From assembly GCA_022573485.1 (NCBI GenBank), contig JACZTW010000266.1, positions 1 to 5,205 on the forward strand: a DNA stretch of 5,205 nucleotides. Direction: 5' to 3'. The notes beneath the pieces were generated by a model. It made no database searches. It had not been told where the DNA came from and saw nothing but the letters and a program-made list of their open reading frames with translations. The position numbers were made by a program, and so were the translations under genes. Source of the DNA: Planctomycetota bacterium. Its GTDB lineage: Bacteria > Planctomycetota > Phycisphaerae > UBA1845 > CAIVHJ01. Positions 1 to 5,205 of this stretch are shown piece by piece (within the stretch, counting starts at the first letter, position 1; the number at the start of each line of letters is the position of its first letter).

Positions 1-789
1 GCTCATCTCCGCCTGCTCCGGGCTCATGTACGCCGGCGTGCCGATGAACTGGTGATATTCGGTGAAGAGCGTCTTTTCGGTGAGCCTGTGGTCCGTGGCC
101 TTGGCGATGCCGAAGTCGATCACCTTGGGCACCGGCTTGCCGTCGTGCAGCGTCACCATGACGTTGTTCGGCTTGATGTCGCGGTGGATGATGCCCTTTT
201 GGTGGGCATGTTGAATCGCGTTGCACACCGGCATGAACAGCTCGAGGCGGTCTTTCGTCGTGAGACTGTTCTTATCGCAGTACTCAGTGATGGGGATGCC
301 CTTGACGAGTTCCATGACGAAGTAGGGCCGGCCGGTCTCGGTCGCACCCGCGTCGAACACTCTGGCGATGTTGGGATGGTCCATCATGGCCAGCGCCTGC
401 CGCTCAGCCTCGAAGCGGGCGATGACTTGCTTGGTGTCCATGCCCAGTTTGATGATCTTGAGAGCCACCTTGCGGCGAACGGGTTGTTCCTGCTCGGCCA
501 TGTAGACCACACCAAAGCCACCTTCGCCAATCCGTTGCAGGAGTTTGTAGCGGCCGATTATTGTCCCGGGGCCTTCGCGAAGCGGTGAAAGGACGGTTTC
601 GCGGATCTCAACCGCAGGGCGCTCAAGGAAGTCCTTCACTTCGTCGCTGGCGGCGAGCAGGCCTGCAAGCTCACGACGAAGCCCGTCGTCGTCGCGGCAG
701 ACGAGGTCGAGGTACGCCTCACGCTCGTCCTCGGGCTTCTTGAGAACCTCTACCAGCAATCCATCGATCTGCCCGTCGGCGTTCATCAT
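1..789 (-). CDS. Hanks-type serine/threonine protein kinase, N-terminal part (runs off left edge)
   Basis: This is the first 263 codons of a cytoplasmic protein kinase that transfers phosphate from ATP to Ser/Thr of target proteins. Residues 1-78 form a helical preamble (acidic, with [12 protein letters not shown] near 37-48) of the kind found before the kinase domain in planctomycete kinases. The kinase domain begins near residue 81. It shows the glycine loop GEGGFGVV (88-95), the ATP-binding lysine in VALK (K111), the helix-C glutamate around E127-E129, the catalytic loop HRDIKPNN (202-209, catalytic D204), the metal-binding DFG (225-227), and the activation-segment end [10 protein letters not shown] (250-259). 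All key catalytic residues are present, so it should be active. The start ATG (or the adjacent second ATG) follows AAGGGAG at a 6-nt spacing. The C-terminal half is outside the window; family members often carry WD40 or TPR repeats there, which cannot be checked here. It lies 93 nt downstream of the sigma factor gene on the same strand, suggesting a sigma/kinase pair. Confidence 0.95.
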   Translation of the reverse strand, partial: MMNADGQIDGLLVEVLKKPEDEREAYLDLVCRDDDGLRRELAGLLAASDEVKDFLERPAVEIRETVLSPLREGPGTIIGRYKLLQRIGEGGFGVVYMAEQEQPVRRKVALKIIKLGMDTKQVIARFEAERQALAMMDHPNIARVFDAGATETGRPYFVMELVKGIPITEYCDKNSLTTKDRLELFMPVCNAIQHAHQKGIIHRDIKPNNVMVTLHDGKPVPKVIDFGIAKATDHRLTEKTLFTEYHQFIGTPAYMSPEQAEMS

Positions 790-795
790 CTCGTT

Positions 796-802
796 CTCCC
801 TT
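796..802 (-). promoter_or_regulatory. Ribosome binding site of the Ser/Thr kinase gene
   Basis: On the minus strand AAGGGAG lies 6 nt upstream of the first of two consecutive ATG codons (789 and 786). It is a good Shine-Dalgarno match and supports the start chosen for the kinase. Confidence 0.7.
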
Positions 803-882
803 AGATCGGAAACGGTTCTACTCCATTATGCGAGCGCAGCCTGCCCATCCCCTCATTGATTTTCAGATAATTGGCGGGAGCC

Positions 883-1449
883 CTACGAATCGCCGGCGGA
901 GCTGCGGATCCATTGAAACAACCGCAAGCGGCTGTAGGTCCACCACCGCTCGACGGTCGCGTGAGATACGCCGAGGGCCTCGGCGGTCTGCGGGATGGTC
1001 ATCCCCACAAAGTAGCGGAGTTTGACGAGCGTCGCCTTTTGCGGGTCTTCCGAATGCAGGCGATCAAGCGCTATGGATAGGGCTTCGAGATCTACATTAT
1101 CCTCTTCAGATCCCAGGAAGGAATCGTGTAGTTCGACTCGCTCGCGTTCACCGCCATGACGAGCCGCCTTCTTGCGCCGGGCATGATCGATCAGGATGCG
1201 ACGCATGGCCTCTGCCGCCGCAGCGAAGAAATGGGCCCGGTTCTGCCACGGAATCTTTTCGTTACCCAAGAGACGCAGGTATGCCTCGTGCACGAGGGCT
1301 GTGGCTTGGAGCGTGTGGTCCGATCGCTCGCCGGCCATGCGTCGTTGGGCCTCCCGCTTGAGCTGATCGTATACCAACGGCAACAGCTCATTCGCGGCGT
1401 CGGCGTCACCGTGTTCGATGGCGGCGAGGATGCGCGTAACTTCACCCAT
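883..1449 (-). CDS. ECF-family RNA polymerase sigma factor (sigma-70 superfamily, PF07638-like)
   Basis: A 188-residue sigma factor that would direct RNA polymerase to a specific promoter set. Sigma region 2 spans roughly residues 5-95, with LVHEAYLRL (52-60) and the segment HFFAAAAEAMRRILIDHARR (73-92), which is characteristic of the ECF family abundant in planctomycetes. A short acidic linker (about 105-122) leads to sigma region 4 (about 123-182). There PQTAEALGVSHATVERWW (153-170) is the helix-turn-helix that reads the -35 element. Length and domain order are normal for the family, and it looks intact. The ATG start has no convincing Shine-Dalgarno: GAG lies about 14 nt upstream, and no other in-frame ATG exists before an upstream stop near 1504. 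The gene precedes the Ser/Thr kinase with a 93-nt gap on the same strand. In planctomycetes, ECF factors are repeatedly found next to such kinases, which are proposed to regulate them in place of a classical anti-sigma factor; that role here is inferred from context only. Confidence 0.94.
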   Translation of the reverse strand: MGEVTRILAAIEHGDADAANELLPLVYDQLKREAQRRMAGERSDHTLQATALVHEAYLRLLGNEKIPWQNRAHFFAAAAEAMRRILIDHARRKKAARHGGERERVELHDSFLGSEEDNVDLEALSIALDRLHSEDPQKATLVKLRYFVGMTIPQTAEALGVSHATVERWWTYSRLRLFQWIRSSAGDS

Positions 1450-1570
1450 GCATGTTATGTTACTCGAACGCTGGACATTTCTCTCGGTCCGGTGGGAAGT
1501 GCCTTAACGGGACTGTTCGCCGTGAGGACGAACGCATCATGGGCCACCATCTACGGGTTTTCACCTCGAC

Positions 1571-1705
1571 TTAAGCACCGCCGAAGGGCTCGTCCATAAC
1601 CACGTCGTCCCCGGCATCGTCGGCGTTGTTGTCATAGCCGATCTTGAGGCCGTCGAAGGTGGGGCTCTCGCCCCCGAATGCCCTGCTGACAAGACATGCA
1701 CTGGG
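1571..1705 (-). pseudogene. 3' remnant of a broken gene encoding an Asp/Asn-rich protein tail
   Basis: This is an open frame of 44 codons plus a TAA stop on the minus strand, bounded upstream by an in-frame stop (1706-1708), with no ATG at its head and no ribosome binding site. From about position 1678 to the stop the codons look strongly coding-like: about four fifths of third positions are G or C, with many GAC, GGC and TTC codons. The segment includes FDGLKIGYDNNADDAGDD. The codons upstream of about 1680 lose this bias, which suggests that the break lies there. The short acidic D-N-N-A-D-D pattern resembles linkers of planctomycete YD/RHS-like repeat proteins or calcium-binding loops. That match is from memory of family style and is uncertain. 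It lies between the response regulator and the sigma factor genes. It could also be a chance open frame. Confidence 0.4.
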
Positions 1706-1740
1706 TTATCCTGGACACGGCCGGCACGAGGGCCTGGGCC

Positions 1741-3120
1741 TCAAGATGGTGGATCGCCTTCAGCGGTTGCTGCTGTTTGGCCATCGAACCGTTGTAGGCG
1801 GCGGTAGAGTGAACTGAGGCTGACGCCGAGCAGCTCGGCGGCGCGGGCTTTGTCGCCATCCGTAGCGCGCAGGATGGCGTCGATGTACTCGCTCTCGAAC
1901 TTTTGGACGGCGTCTCTAAGCGTTCCGGTCGTCTCGGCAGGATGCGTTGCCTCCATCAAGTGTGTGGGCAGCACGTCGGGAGTGATGAGGTCGCCCTCGG
2001 TGAACATGACCGCCCTCTCGATCACGTTCCGCAGTTCGCGGACGTTACCCTTCCATTCGTAGCTGAGCAGACGTCTCAGCGCTTCATTCGACAGACCTCT
2101 GATTTGCCGTCTGAGTTCGCCGTTGAATTGCCCGACGAAGCGGTCCACGAGCCTTGGAATGTCTTCTCGTCGATCTCTCAGCGGCGGCATATGGATGGTC
2201 ACAACGCTCAATCGATAATAGAGGTCCTCGCGGAATCGCCCCTCCTTGACCTCCTGTCGTAGATCCTTGTTCGTTGATGCGACGATGCGGGTGTCTACTG
2301 AGACCGCTTCGTTCGCGCCCACGGGCAGGATTTCCTGGTTTTCGGTTGCTCGGAGCAGCTTGGGCTGCTGCTCCAGCGGCAATTCCCCAAGTTCGTCCAG
2401 GAACAGCGTGCCGCCGCTGGCGACGGCAAAGAGACCCTTTCTATCGTGTTCCGCCCCCGTGAACGCGCCTTTCACATAGCCAAAAAGCTCCGCCTCGATC
2501 AGCGCTGCTGGGATCGCACTGCAATTGACCACCACGAAGCGCTCCTCTTTTCGACCTCCGTTATAATGAATTGCACGAGCCACAAGTTCTTTGCCCGTCC
2601 CACTTTCACCTGTGATTAGCACCGGGCTGCTGTTTTGGGCAACCTTCTCCACCACGCTGAACACTTCTTGCATCGCTTTCGAGTGACCCACGATGTTGGA
2701 GAGGTCATAGTGAGCCTGGGCCTGTTGACGATACCAATGCAATTCGCGCTGCTGTTCCCTGAACTCGATCAAGTGCTGCACTTTGTGGAGCAGGTCCTGT
2801 AGCACGAGCGGTTTGATCACATAGTCGATGACGCCCAGGCGCAAGGCGGAGACGGCCGAATCAACGGATGGATGAGCGGTCATCATCAACACCAAGGTCT
2901 CGGGGGCAAGGTCGCGCAGTTGCCAGACGAATTCGATGCCGTCAATCCCGGGCATGCGAATATCGGTCAGCACGATATCGAAGTCCTGTTCGCGAACGAG
3001 CTTCAAAGCTTGTTCCGCGTCGCCGGCGATCGCACAGTGGAGATTCTGATCGTGAAAGAACTCAGCGAGTTCCTCGCGCAAGGCGCGTTCGTCATCCACG
3101 ATGAGGATTCGATGTGGCAT
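1741..3120 (-). CDS. NtrC-family sigma54-dependent response regulator (REC-AAA+-Fis HTH)
   Basis: A 459-residue transcription activator that, when phosphorylated, hydrolyses ATP to open sigma54-RNA polymerase promoters from an upstream enhancer. The receiver domain (about 1-120) has the acidic pair D9/D10, the phosphoacceptor D53 (in LTDIRMPGIDG), T81 and K103. The AAA+ domain (about 142-375) has Walker A GESGTGKE (171-178), the sigma54-contacting loop GAFTGA (218-223), Walker B GGTLFLDE (236-243), sensor I near ASTNKDL (281-287), the arginine-finger segment GRFREDLYYRL (294-304) and sensor II around GNVRELRN (358-365). The C-terminal Fis-type HTH (about 400-446) contains DKARAAELLGVSLSSLYRRL. 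All motifs needed for a genuine sigma54 activator are intact. Its ATG directly follows the stop of the histidine kinase gene (TAAATG), with GGAG about 10 nt upstream inside the kinase 3' end, so the two are surely co-transcribed and probably translationally coupled. The closest functional analogues are NtrC, ZraR and AtoC; the sequence alone does not settle the target. Confidence 0.97.
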   Translation of the reverse strand: MPHRILIVDDERALREELAEFFHDQNLHCAIAGDAEQALKLVREQDFDIVLTDIRMPGIDGIEFVWQLRDLAPETLVLMMTAHPSVDSAVSALRLGVIDYVIKPLVLQDLLHKVQHLIEFREQQRELHWYRQQAQAHYDLSNIVGHSKAMQEVFSVVEKVAQNSSPVLITGESGTGKELVARAIHYNGGRKEERFVVVNCSAIPAALIEAELFGYVKGAFTGAEHDRKGLFAVASGGTLFLDELGELPLEQQPKLLRATENQEILPVGANEAVSVDTRIVASTNKDLRQEVKEGRFREDLYYRLSVVTIHMPPLRDRREDIPRLVDRFVGQFNGELRRQIRGLSNEALRRLLSYEWKGNVRELRNVIERAVMFTEGDLITPDVLPTHLMEATHPAETTGTLRDAVQKFESEYIDAILRATDGDKARAAELLGVSLSSLYRRLQRFDGQTAATAEGDPPS

Positions 3121-4716
3121 TTACTTGAGGCTCCGTTGGGCGATGGACGGGTGCGCTCCGCCCGCCAGCGGGTTCGCCCGCGGAAGATCGGAATCGGCAC
3201 GGTGCGTCGGAATTGTGATGCGGAACTCCGTGCCCCGGCCCGGTTGACTGCTGACCTCGATACTGCCGCCGCTGCTGCGTACAATTCCCTCGCAGACAGA
3301 CAAGCCCAGCCCGAACCTTTGGCCGCTCCGCTTCGTCGAAAAGAAGGGGTGGAACAATTTGCGCATTTGTTCGGAGGTCATACCCACCCCGGTATCGCGG
3401 AAACACAGCTCCACGAGGCCATTGACGGATCGGCTGATAACCGAAAGCTGTCCGCCTTTGGGCATCGCGTCGAAGGCGTTGATGATGATATTCAGGAAAA
3501 CCTGCTGCCAGCGATCGGGATTGCCCTTGATGCTGGGCAGGTTGGGATCGAAGTCGTCCTCGATCTGAATGTTCTTGGCTCTCGGATCGTAACGGCACAC
3601 TTGCACAGATTGGCGCAACACGTCATTCAAGTTGACCGGCACATCTTCCGCGTGAGAAACAGGTCTGGAAAACTGTCGCAGTTCATGAATGATTCTGGAG
3701 ATGCGATCGATCTGCTGCTTCATGATCTCGCATTTCTTGCCCACTTCGGGCGGAGCGTTCATTTCCATTCGCTGTAGGATCGTCGAAAGGGCAGCCAGCG
3801 GGTTGCCCACTTCGTGTGCAATCCCGGCGGCCATCAGGCCCAGAGCGGCCATCTTTTCCTGCTGAGCCAGCAGGGCCTGCGATTCCTCGAGTTCCTTGGT
3901 GCGTTGATCAATGGTGTTCTCGAGCTGCTGTTCCCAGTGTTGCACTCTCTCTTGCGAATGCTTGAGCGCGTGGGCCATTTGCGTCACGCTCTCACCGAGC
4001 ACGTCGAGTTCGTCGTGCGTCCCAACACTCACCTCGAGATCGAGCTGCCCGTGAGCGATGGCCTGTGTTGCAGCGATGAGTTGCTTCACGGCTCCGCGCA
4101 GTCGCCAATCAAGCAGAATCGCCAACAGCACAATCGCAAGAGTGATCGCGAACAACGTGACCATGCCCGTGATGGCCAGCGCTTTGGCCTGCCGGTTGCC
4201 CCACGCCGTATTCATGACCAGGACGAGCGATCCATATGATCTGCCGTCTTGAACCAAGGGAAATTGAAATTCGAAATCATGGCCCTCTTCGTGGAAGAAG
4301 CCGGACGGCACGGGATGCAGCTCGCGCACGCCGTTTATCACGAAGCCGCTGGCTTCGAATTCGCCGTGCTCGGTGTCGCCCGCTGGGCGCATCGATCCCA
4401 CGGCATCTGGAGTTCTCGCGGCCACCACAAGGCCATTTGAATCCAGCACTTGTGCTTGCACGATATGTTCGCTTGTGCCAATGATGCCGACAATCGCCTG
4501 AAGCCGTTCGATGTCCTCAGATTGAAACGCCTCGGTGCATAGCTGCGCCCACAGTTCACCCTGCTGCGTAGTCATCGCCGTCATGGTGCGCTCGATGAGT
4601 TTGTGTTCTCGCGAGACGTACAAGATGCCCAGGACGTTGACACCGATGCAAGTGAGCGCCAGCGCACCCGCGACGATGCCACGAATTCCCAATACGGACT
4701 TGGGTGTCGGAATCAC
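3121..4716 (-). CDS. Membrane-bound sensor histidine kinase, partner of the NtrC-type regulator
   Basis: A 531-residue inner-membrane sensor that autophosphorylates on a histidine and passes the phosphate to the adjacent regulator. TM1 is about residues 10-34 and TM2 about 178-202. Between them is a periplasmic domain of about 143 residues with a Cache/PDC-like pattern (VQAQVLDSNGLVVAA at 86-100, then FPLVQDGRSYGSLVLVMN at 152-169) and a His/acidic cluster at 114-149. HAMP follows (about 203-255), then a coiled coil (about 253-288). HisKA carries HEVGNP with phosphoacceptor H301. The ATPase domain (about 395-504) has the N box NIIINAFDAM (409-418), G1 DTGVGM (441-446), F box FHPFFSTK (455-462), G2 GLGLS (469-473) and GRGTEF (493-498). 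A Pro/Ala-rich tail of about 27 residues ends the protein. The start is GTG, preceded by AGGAG at a 9-nt spacing. It is required to include TM1, since the next ATG (codon 45) lies after it. The stop abuts the regulator start with no gap. The HEVGNPL motif places it with the NtrB/ZraS/AtoS-type kinases. Confidence 0.96.
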   Translation of the reverse strand: MIPTPKSVLGIRGIVAGALALTCIGVNVLGILYVSREHKLIERTMTAMTTQQGELWAQLCTEAFQSEDIERLQAIVGIIGTSEHIVQAQVLDSNGLVVAARTPDAVGSMRPAGDTEHGEFEASGFVINGVRELHPVPSGFFHEEGHDFEFQFPLVQDGRSYGSLVLVMNTAWGNRQAKALAITGMVTLFAITLAIVLLAILLDWRLRGAVKQLIAATQAIAHGQLDLEVSVGTHDELDVLGESVTQMAHALKHSQERVQHWEQQLENTIDQRTKELEESQALLAQQEKMAALGLMAAGIAHEVGNPLAALSTILQRMEMNAPPEVGKKCEIMKQQIDRISRIIHELRQFSRPVSHAEDVPVNLNDVLRQSVQVCRYDPRAKNIQIEDDFDPNLPSIKGNPDRWQQVFLNIIINAFDAMPKGGQLSVISRSVNGLVELCFRDTGVGMTSEQMRKLFHPFFSTKRSGQRFGLGLSVCEGIVRSSGGSIEVSSQPGRGTEFRITIPTHRADSDLPRANPLAGGAHPSIAQRSLK

Positions 4717-4725
4717 GCCTCAGCG

Positions 4726-4730
4726 CTCCT
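4726..4730 (-). promoter_or_regulatory. Ribosome binding site deciding the GTG start of the histidine kinase
   Basis: AGGAG on the minus strand lies 9 nt upstream of the GTG at 4716-4714. It supports this non-ATG start, which is also needed for the first transmembrane segment to be part of the protein. Confidence 0.65.
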
Positions 4731-4860
4731 GAACCGCCGGAAACTGTTGTGAGAGACCTGCGCTGCGACGGACCCGATTAGGAGTGAACGGCCCATGGCA
4801 ATGGTAGCTGCCGTCGTTGGAGTCGTCCAACCCGCCGAGCGCCCGCCCGACTCTCGCACA

Positions 4861-4899
4861 TCTGCGAAACTTAGCCCACTGATTGTCAGTTCTGCGAAA
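4861..4899. promoter_or_regulatory. Candidate enhancer/operator: TCTGCGAAA direct repeats flanking a 13-bp dyad
   Basis: TCTGCGAAA occurs exactly at 4861-4869 and again at 4891-4899, a 30-bp period, which is close to three helical turns. Between them, at 4878-4890, is the perfect inverted repeat ACTGA-TTG-TCAGT, which directly abuts the second copy. The array sits midway in the divergent region beside an NtrC-type regulator. Such regulators bind paired upstream sites on one face of the helix, roughly 100-200 bp from a sigma54 promoter. The array lies about 116-154 bp upstream of the start site predicted from the element at 4989-5004. Assignment to this regulator is inference; another factor could bind here. 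Confidence 0.4.
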
Positions 4900-4915
4900 A
4901 CTCATCGGACCGTAG

Positions 4916-4932
4916 CAGATTCTAACAGATTC
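4916..4932. repeat. Two tandem CAGATTC copies with a 10-bp period
   Basis: CAGATTC is found at 4916-4922 and 4926-4932, each followed by an A/T-rich triplet. The 10-bp period equals about one helical turn, which suits cooperative protein binding or intrinsic bending. It may be an additional regulatory site or part of a promoter upstream region. A repeat this short can arise by chance. Confidence 0.3.
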
Positions 4933-4988
4933 ATAACCTACTGTCCTGCAATCTATTGTGGCGCGGCTGGGGACTTCGAGGGTGGAGC

Positions 4989-5004
4989 GGGCCAGCAACG
5001 TGCT
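4989..5004 (+). promoter_or_regulatory. Weak candidate sigma54 (-24/-12) promoter for the right-edge gene
   Basis: GGGCCAGCAACGTGCT keeps the invariant GG and GC of the sigma54 consensus (TGGCACG-N4-TTGCW) at the correct 10-bp separation, plus C after GG, T before GC and W after. It mismatches at T-26 and at several other positions. Transcription would start near 5015, about 10 nt before the ribosome binding site at 5025. The position is right and the neighbouring activator is sigma54-dependent, but the match is imperfect and such matches are common in GC-rich DNA. Confidence 0.25.
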
Positions 5005-5024
5005 TCTGTTCAAGCCATACGGAC

Positions 5025-5030
5025 GGAGGT
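5025..5030 (+). promoter_or_regulatory. Strong ribosome binding site of the right-edge gene
   Basis: GGAGGT lies 9 nt upstream of the ATG at 5040. It is the best Shine-Dalgarno in the window and is the main evidence that a plus-strand gene starts here. Confidence 0.75.
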
Positions 5031-5039
5031 CTCGTTTTG

Positions 5040-5205
5040 ATGGTGTCCACTTTGAATCTACAAGCGCATAAGCATGTTTCGCGGAGACGCTCCGCCTGTT
5101 GGGCCGGCTTAGGACTTGCGCTCCTCCTGACGGGCGCGGTTCTAGCCTTCCGCAGCACCGGAGCCGGACCCTCAATGCCGGCATCAATCGAAGGGCAGCG
5201 CCTCT
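5040..5205 (+). CDS. Exported or membrane-anchored protein of unknown function, N-terminus only (runs off right edge)
   Basis: The frame is open from ATG 5040 to the window end (55 codons), preceded by GGAGGT at a 9-nt spacing. The N-terminus has a basic segment (KHVSRRRS, residues 11-18) and a hydrophobic core (AGLGLALLLTGAVLA, 22-36). This is a signal peptide with possible cleavage after VLA (36), or an uncleaved anchor. The following residues are small, Pro- and Gly-rich, as expected for a mature N-terminus or linker. SRRR recalls a Tat motif, but the usual hydrophobic residues after the arginine pair are missing. Too little is visible to name the family. EGQRL at the edge (51-55) would fit the lead-in to a periplasmic cytochrome c domain, but that is a guess. 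It is divergent from the two-component operon and is the obvious candidate target of that system. Confidence 0.72.
   Translation, partial: MVSTLNLQAHKHVSRRRSACWAGLGLALLLTGAVLAFRSTGAGPSMPASIEGQRL

Larger units (their letters stand above)
4717..5039. other. Divergent intergenic region with candidate regulatory sites
   Basis: These 323 bases separate the start of the histidine kinase gene (leftward) from the start of the right-edge gene (rightward), so promoters for both should lie here. The central part (about 4860-4960) is clearly more AT-rich than its surroundings. It holds a direct-repeat/dyad array (4861-4899), a tandem CAGATTC pair (4916-4932), a small CAATCTATTG palindrome (4949-4958) and a weak sigma70-like candidate, TTCATA at 4930 with TATTGT at 4954 (18-bp spacer). 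A weak sigma54-like element lies at 4989-5004. No strong sigma70 promoter was found for either gene. An 81-codon open frame on the plus strand covers most of the region; I regard it as probably not a gene. Confidence 0.6.

Noticed and set aside
52..588. 178-codon plus-strand open frame
   Set aside because: It lies antisense to the Ser/Thr kinase, whose minus-strand frame carries every kinase motif. It is a shadow of high-GC codon bias.
1661..1674. GGGGC-TCTC-GCCCC hairpin as a terminator
   Set aside because: The stem is only 5 bp, no T-tract follows on either strand, and it lies inside the coding-like remnant.
1728..1742. Near-palindrome GAGGGCCTGGGCCTC right after the regulator stop as a terminator
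   Set aside because: Only 4 bp pair before a mismatch, and there is no T-run after it.
1632..1859. 75-codon minus-strand open frame overlapping the regulator 3' end
   Set aside because: It is out of frame with the regulator HTH region, has no ribosome binding site, and is explained as a shadow continuing a short way past the regulator stop.
2872..3777. 301-codon plus-strand open frame
   Set aside because: It is antisense to the response regulator receiver domain and the histidine kinase catalytic domain, both unmistakable. The plus-strand product has no recognisable domain.
5077..5085. TTTCGCGGA as a third, inverted copy of the TCTGCGAAA element
   Set aside because: It has one mismatch, lies within the coding sequence of the right-edge gene, and a similar string occurs inside the Ser/Thr kinase gene near 597, so it is likely chance.
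5080..5100. Twin-arginine export signal in the right-edge protein
   Set aside because: SRRR is present, but the residues after it (S-A-C) lack the Phe/Leu normally found in the Tat motif; a Sec-type signal or anchor fits better.
4720..5187. 155-codon minus-strand open frame upstream of the histidine kinase
   Set aside because: It is Arg-rich with no protein-like pattern. It crosses the divergent regulatory region and lies antisense to the signal-peptide gene starting at 5040, which has a far better ribosome binding site.

Overview
The window looks like chromosomal DNA of a planctomycete (phylum Planctomycetota, possibly Phycisphaerae-like). This rests on three things: a GC-rich composition; an ECF-family sigma factor (PF07638-type) immediately upstream of a soluble Hanks-type Ser/Thr kinase whose N-terminal preamble is typical of the large planctomycete kinases; and an Asp/Asn-rich coding scrap that resembles the long repeat-rich proteins of that phylum. 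The taxonomic call is an inference from protein style, not from a marker gene.

Layout, all on the minus strand except the last gene. Positions 1-789 hold the first 263 codons of a Ser/Thr protein kinase that runs off the left edge. Positions 883-1449 hold the ECF sigma factor, upstream of the kinase in the direction of transcription. Positions 1450-1740 contain no intact gene, but 1571-1705 is an open stretch ending in a stop, with a coding-like 3' half: probably the broken tail of a larger protein. Positions 1741-3120 encode a sigma54-dependent NtrC-type response regulator (REC, AAA+ with GAFTGA, Fis-type HTH). Positions 3121-4716 encode its cognate membrane histidine kinase (two TM segments, periplasmic domain, HAMP, HisKA, HATPase). 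The kinase stop codon directly abuts the regulator start codon. Positions 4717-5039 are a divergent intergenic region. At 5040 a plus-strand gene starts with a strong ribosome binding site and a signal peptide or membrane anchor, and runs off the right edge.

The parts suggest two signalling modules. One is a sigma factor/kinase pair in which the kinase may control the sigma factor. The other is a two-component system controlling a sigma54 promoter. The most interesting unannotated signal is in the divergent region: two exact copies of TCTGCGAAA spaced 30 bp apart (start to start) flank a perfect 13-bp dyad, ACTGATTGTCAGT. A weak -24/-12-like element lies about 90 bp downstream, just before the right-hand gene. 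This matches the layout of an NtrC-type enhancer (UAS) plus sigma54 promoter driving an exported protein, like the arrangement of zraSR with the divergent zraP. The sensor's periplasmic region has a His/acidic cluster that could bind metal. Both ideas are inferences. No tRNA, rRNA, CRISPR array, insertion sequence or convincing rho-independent terminator was seen.
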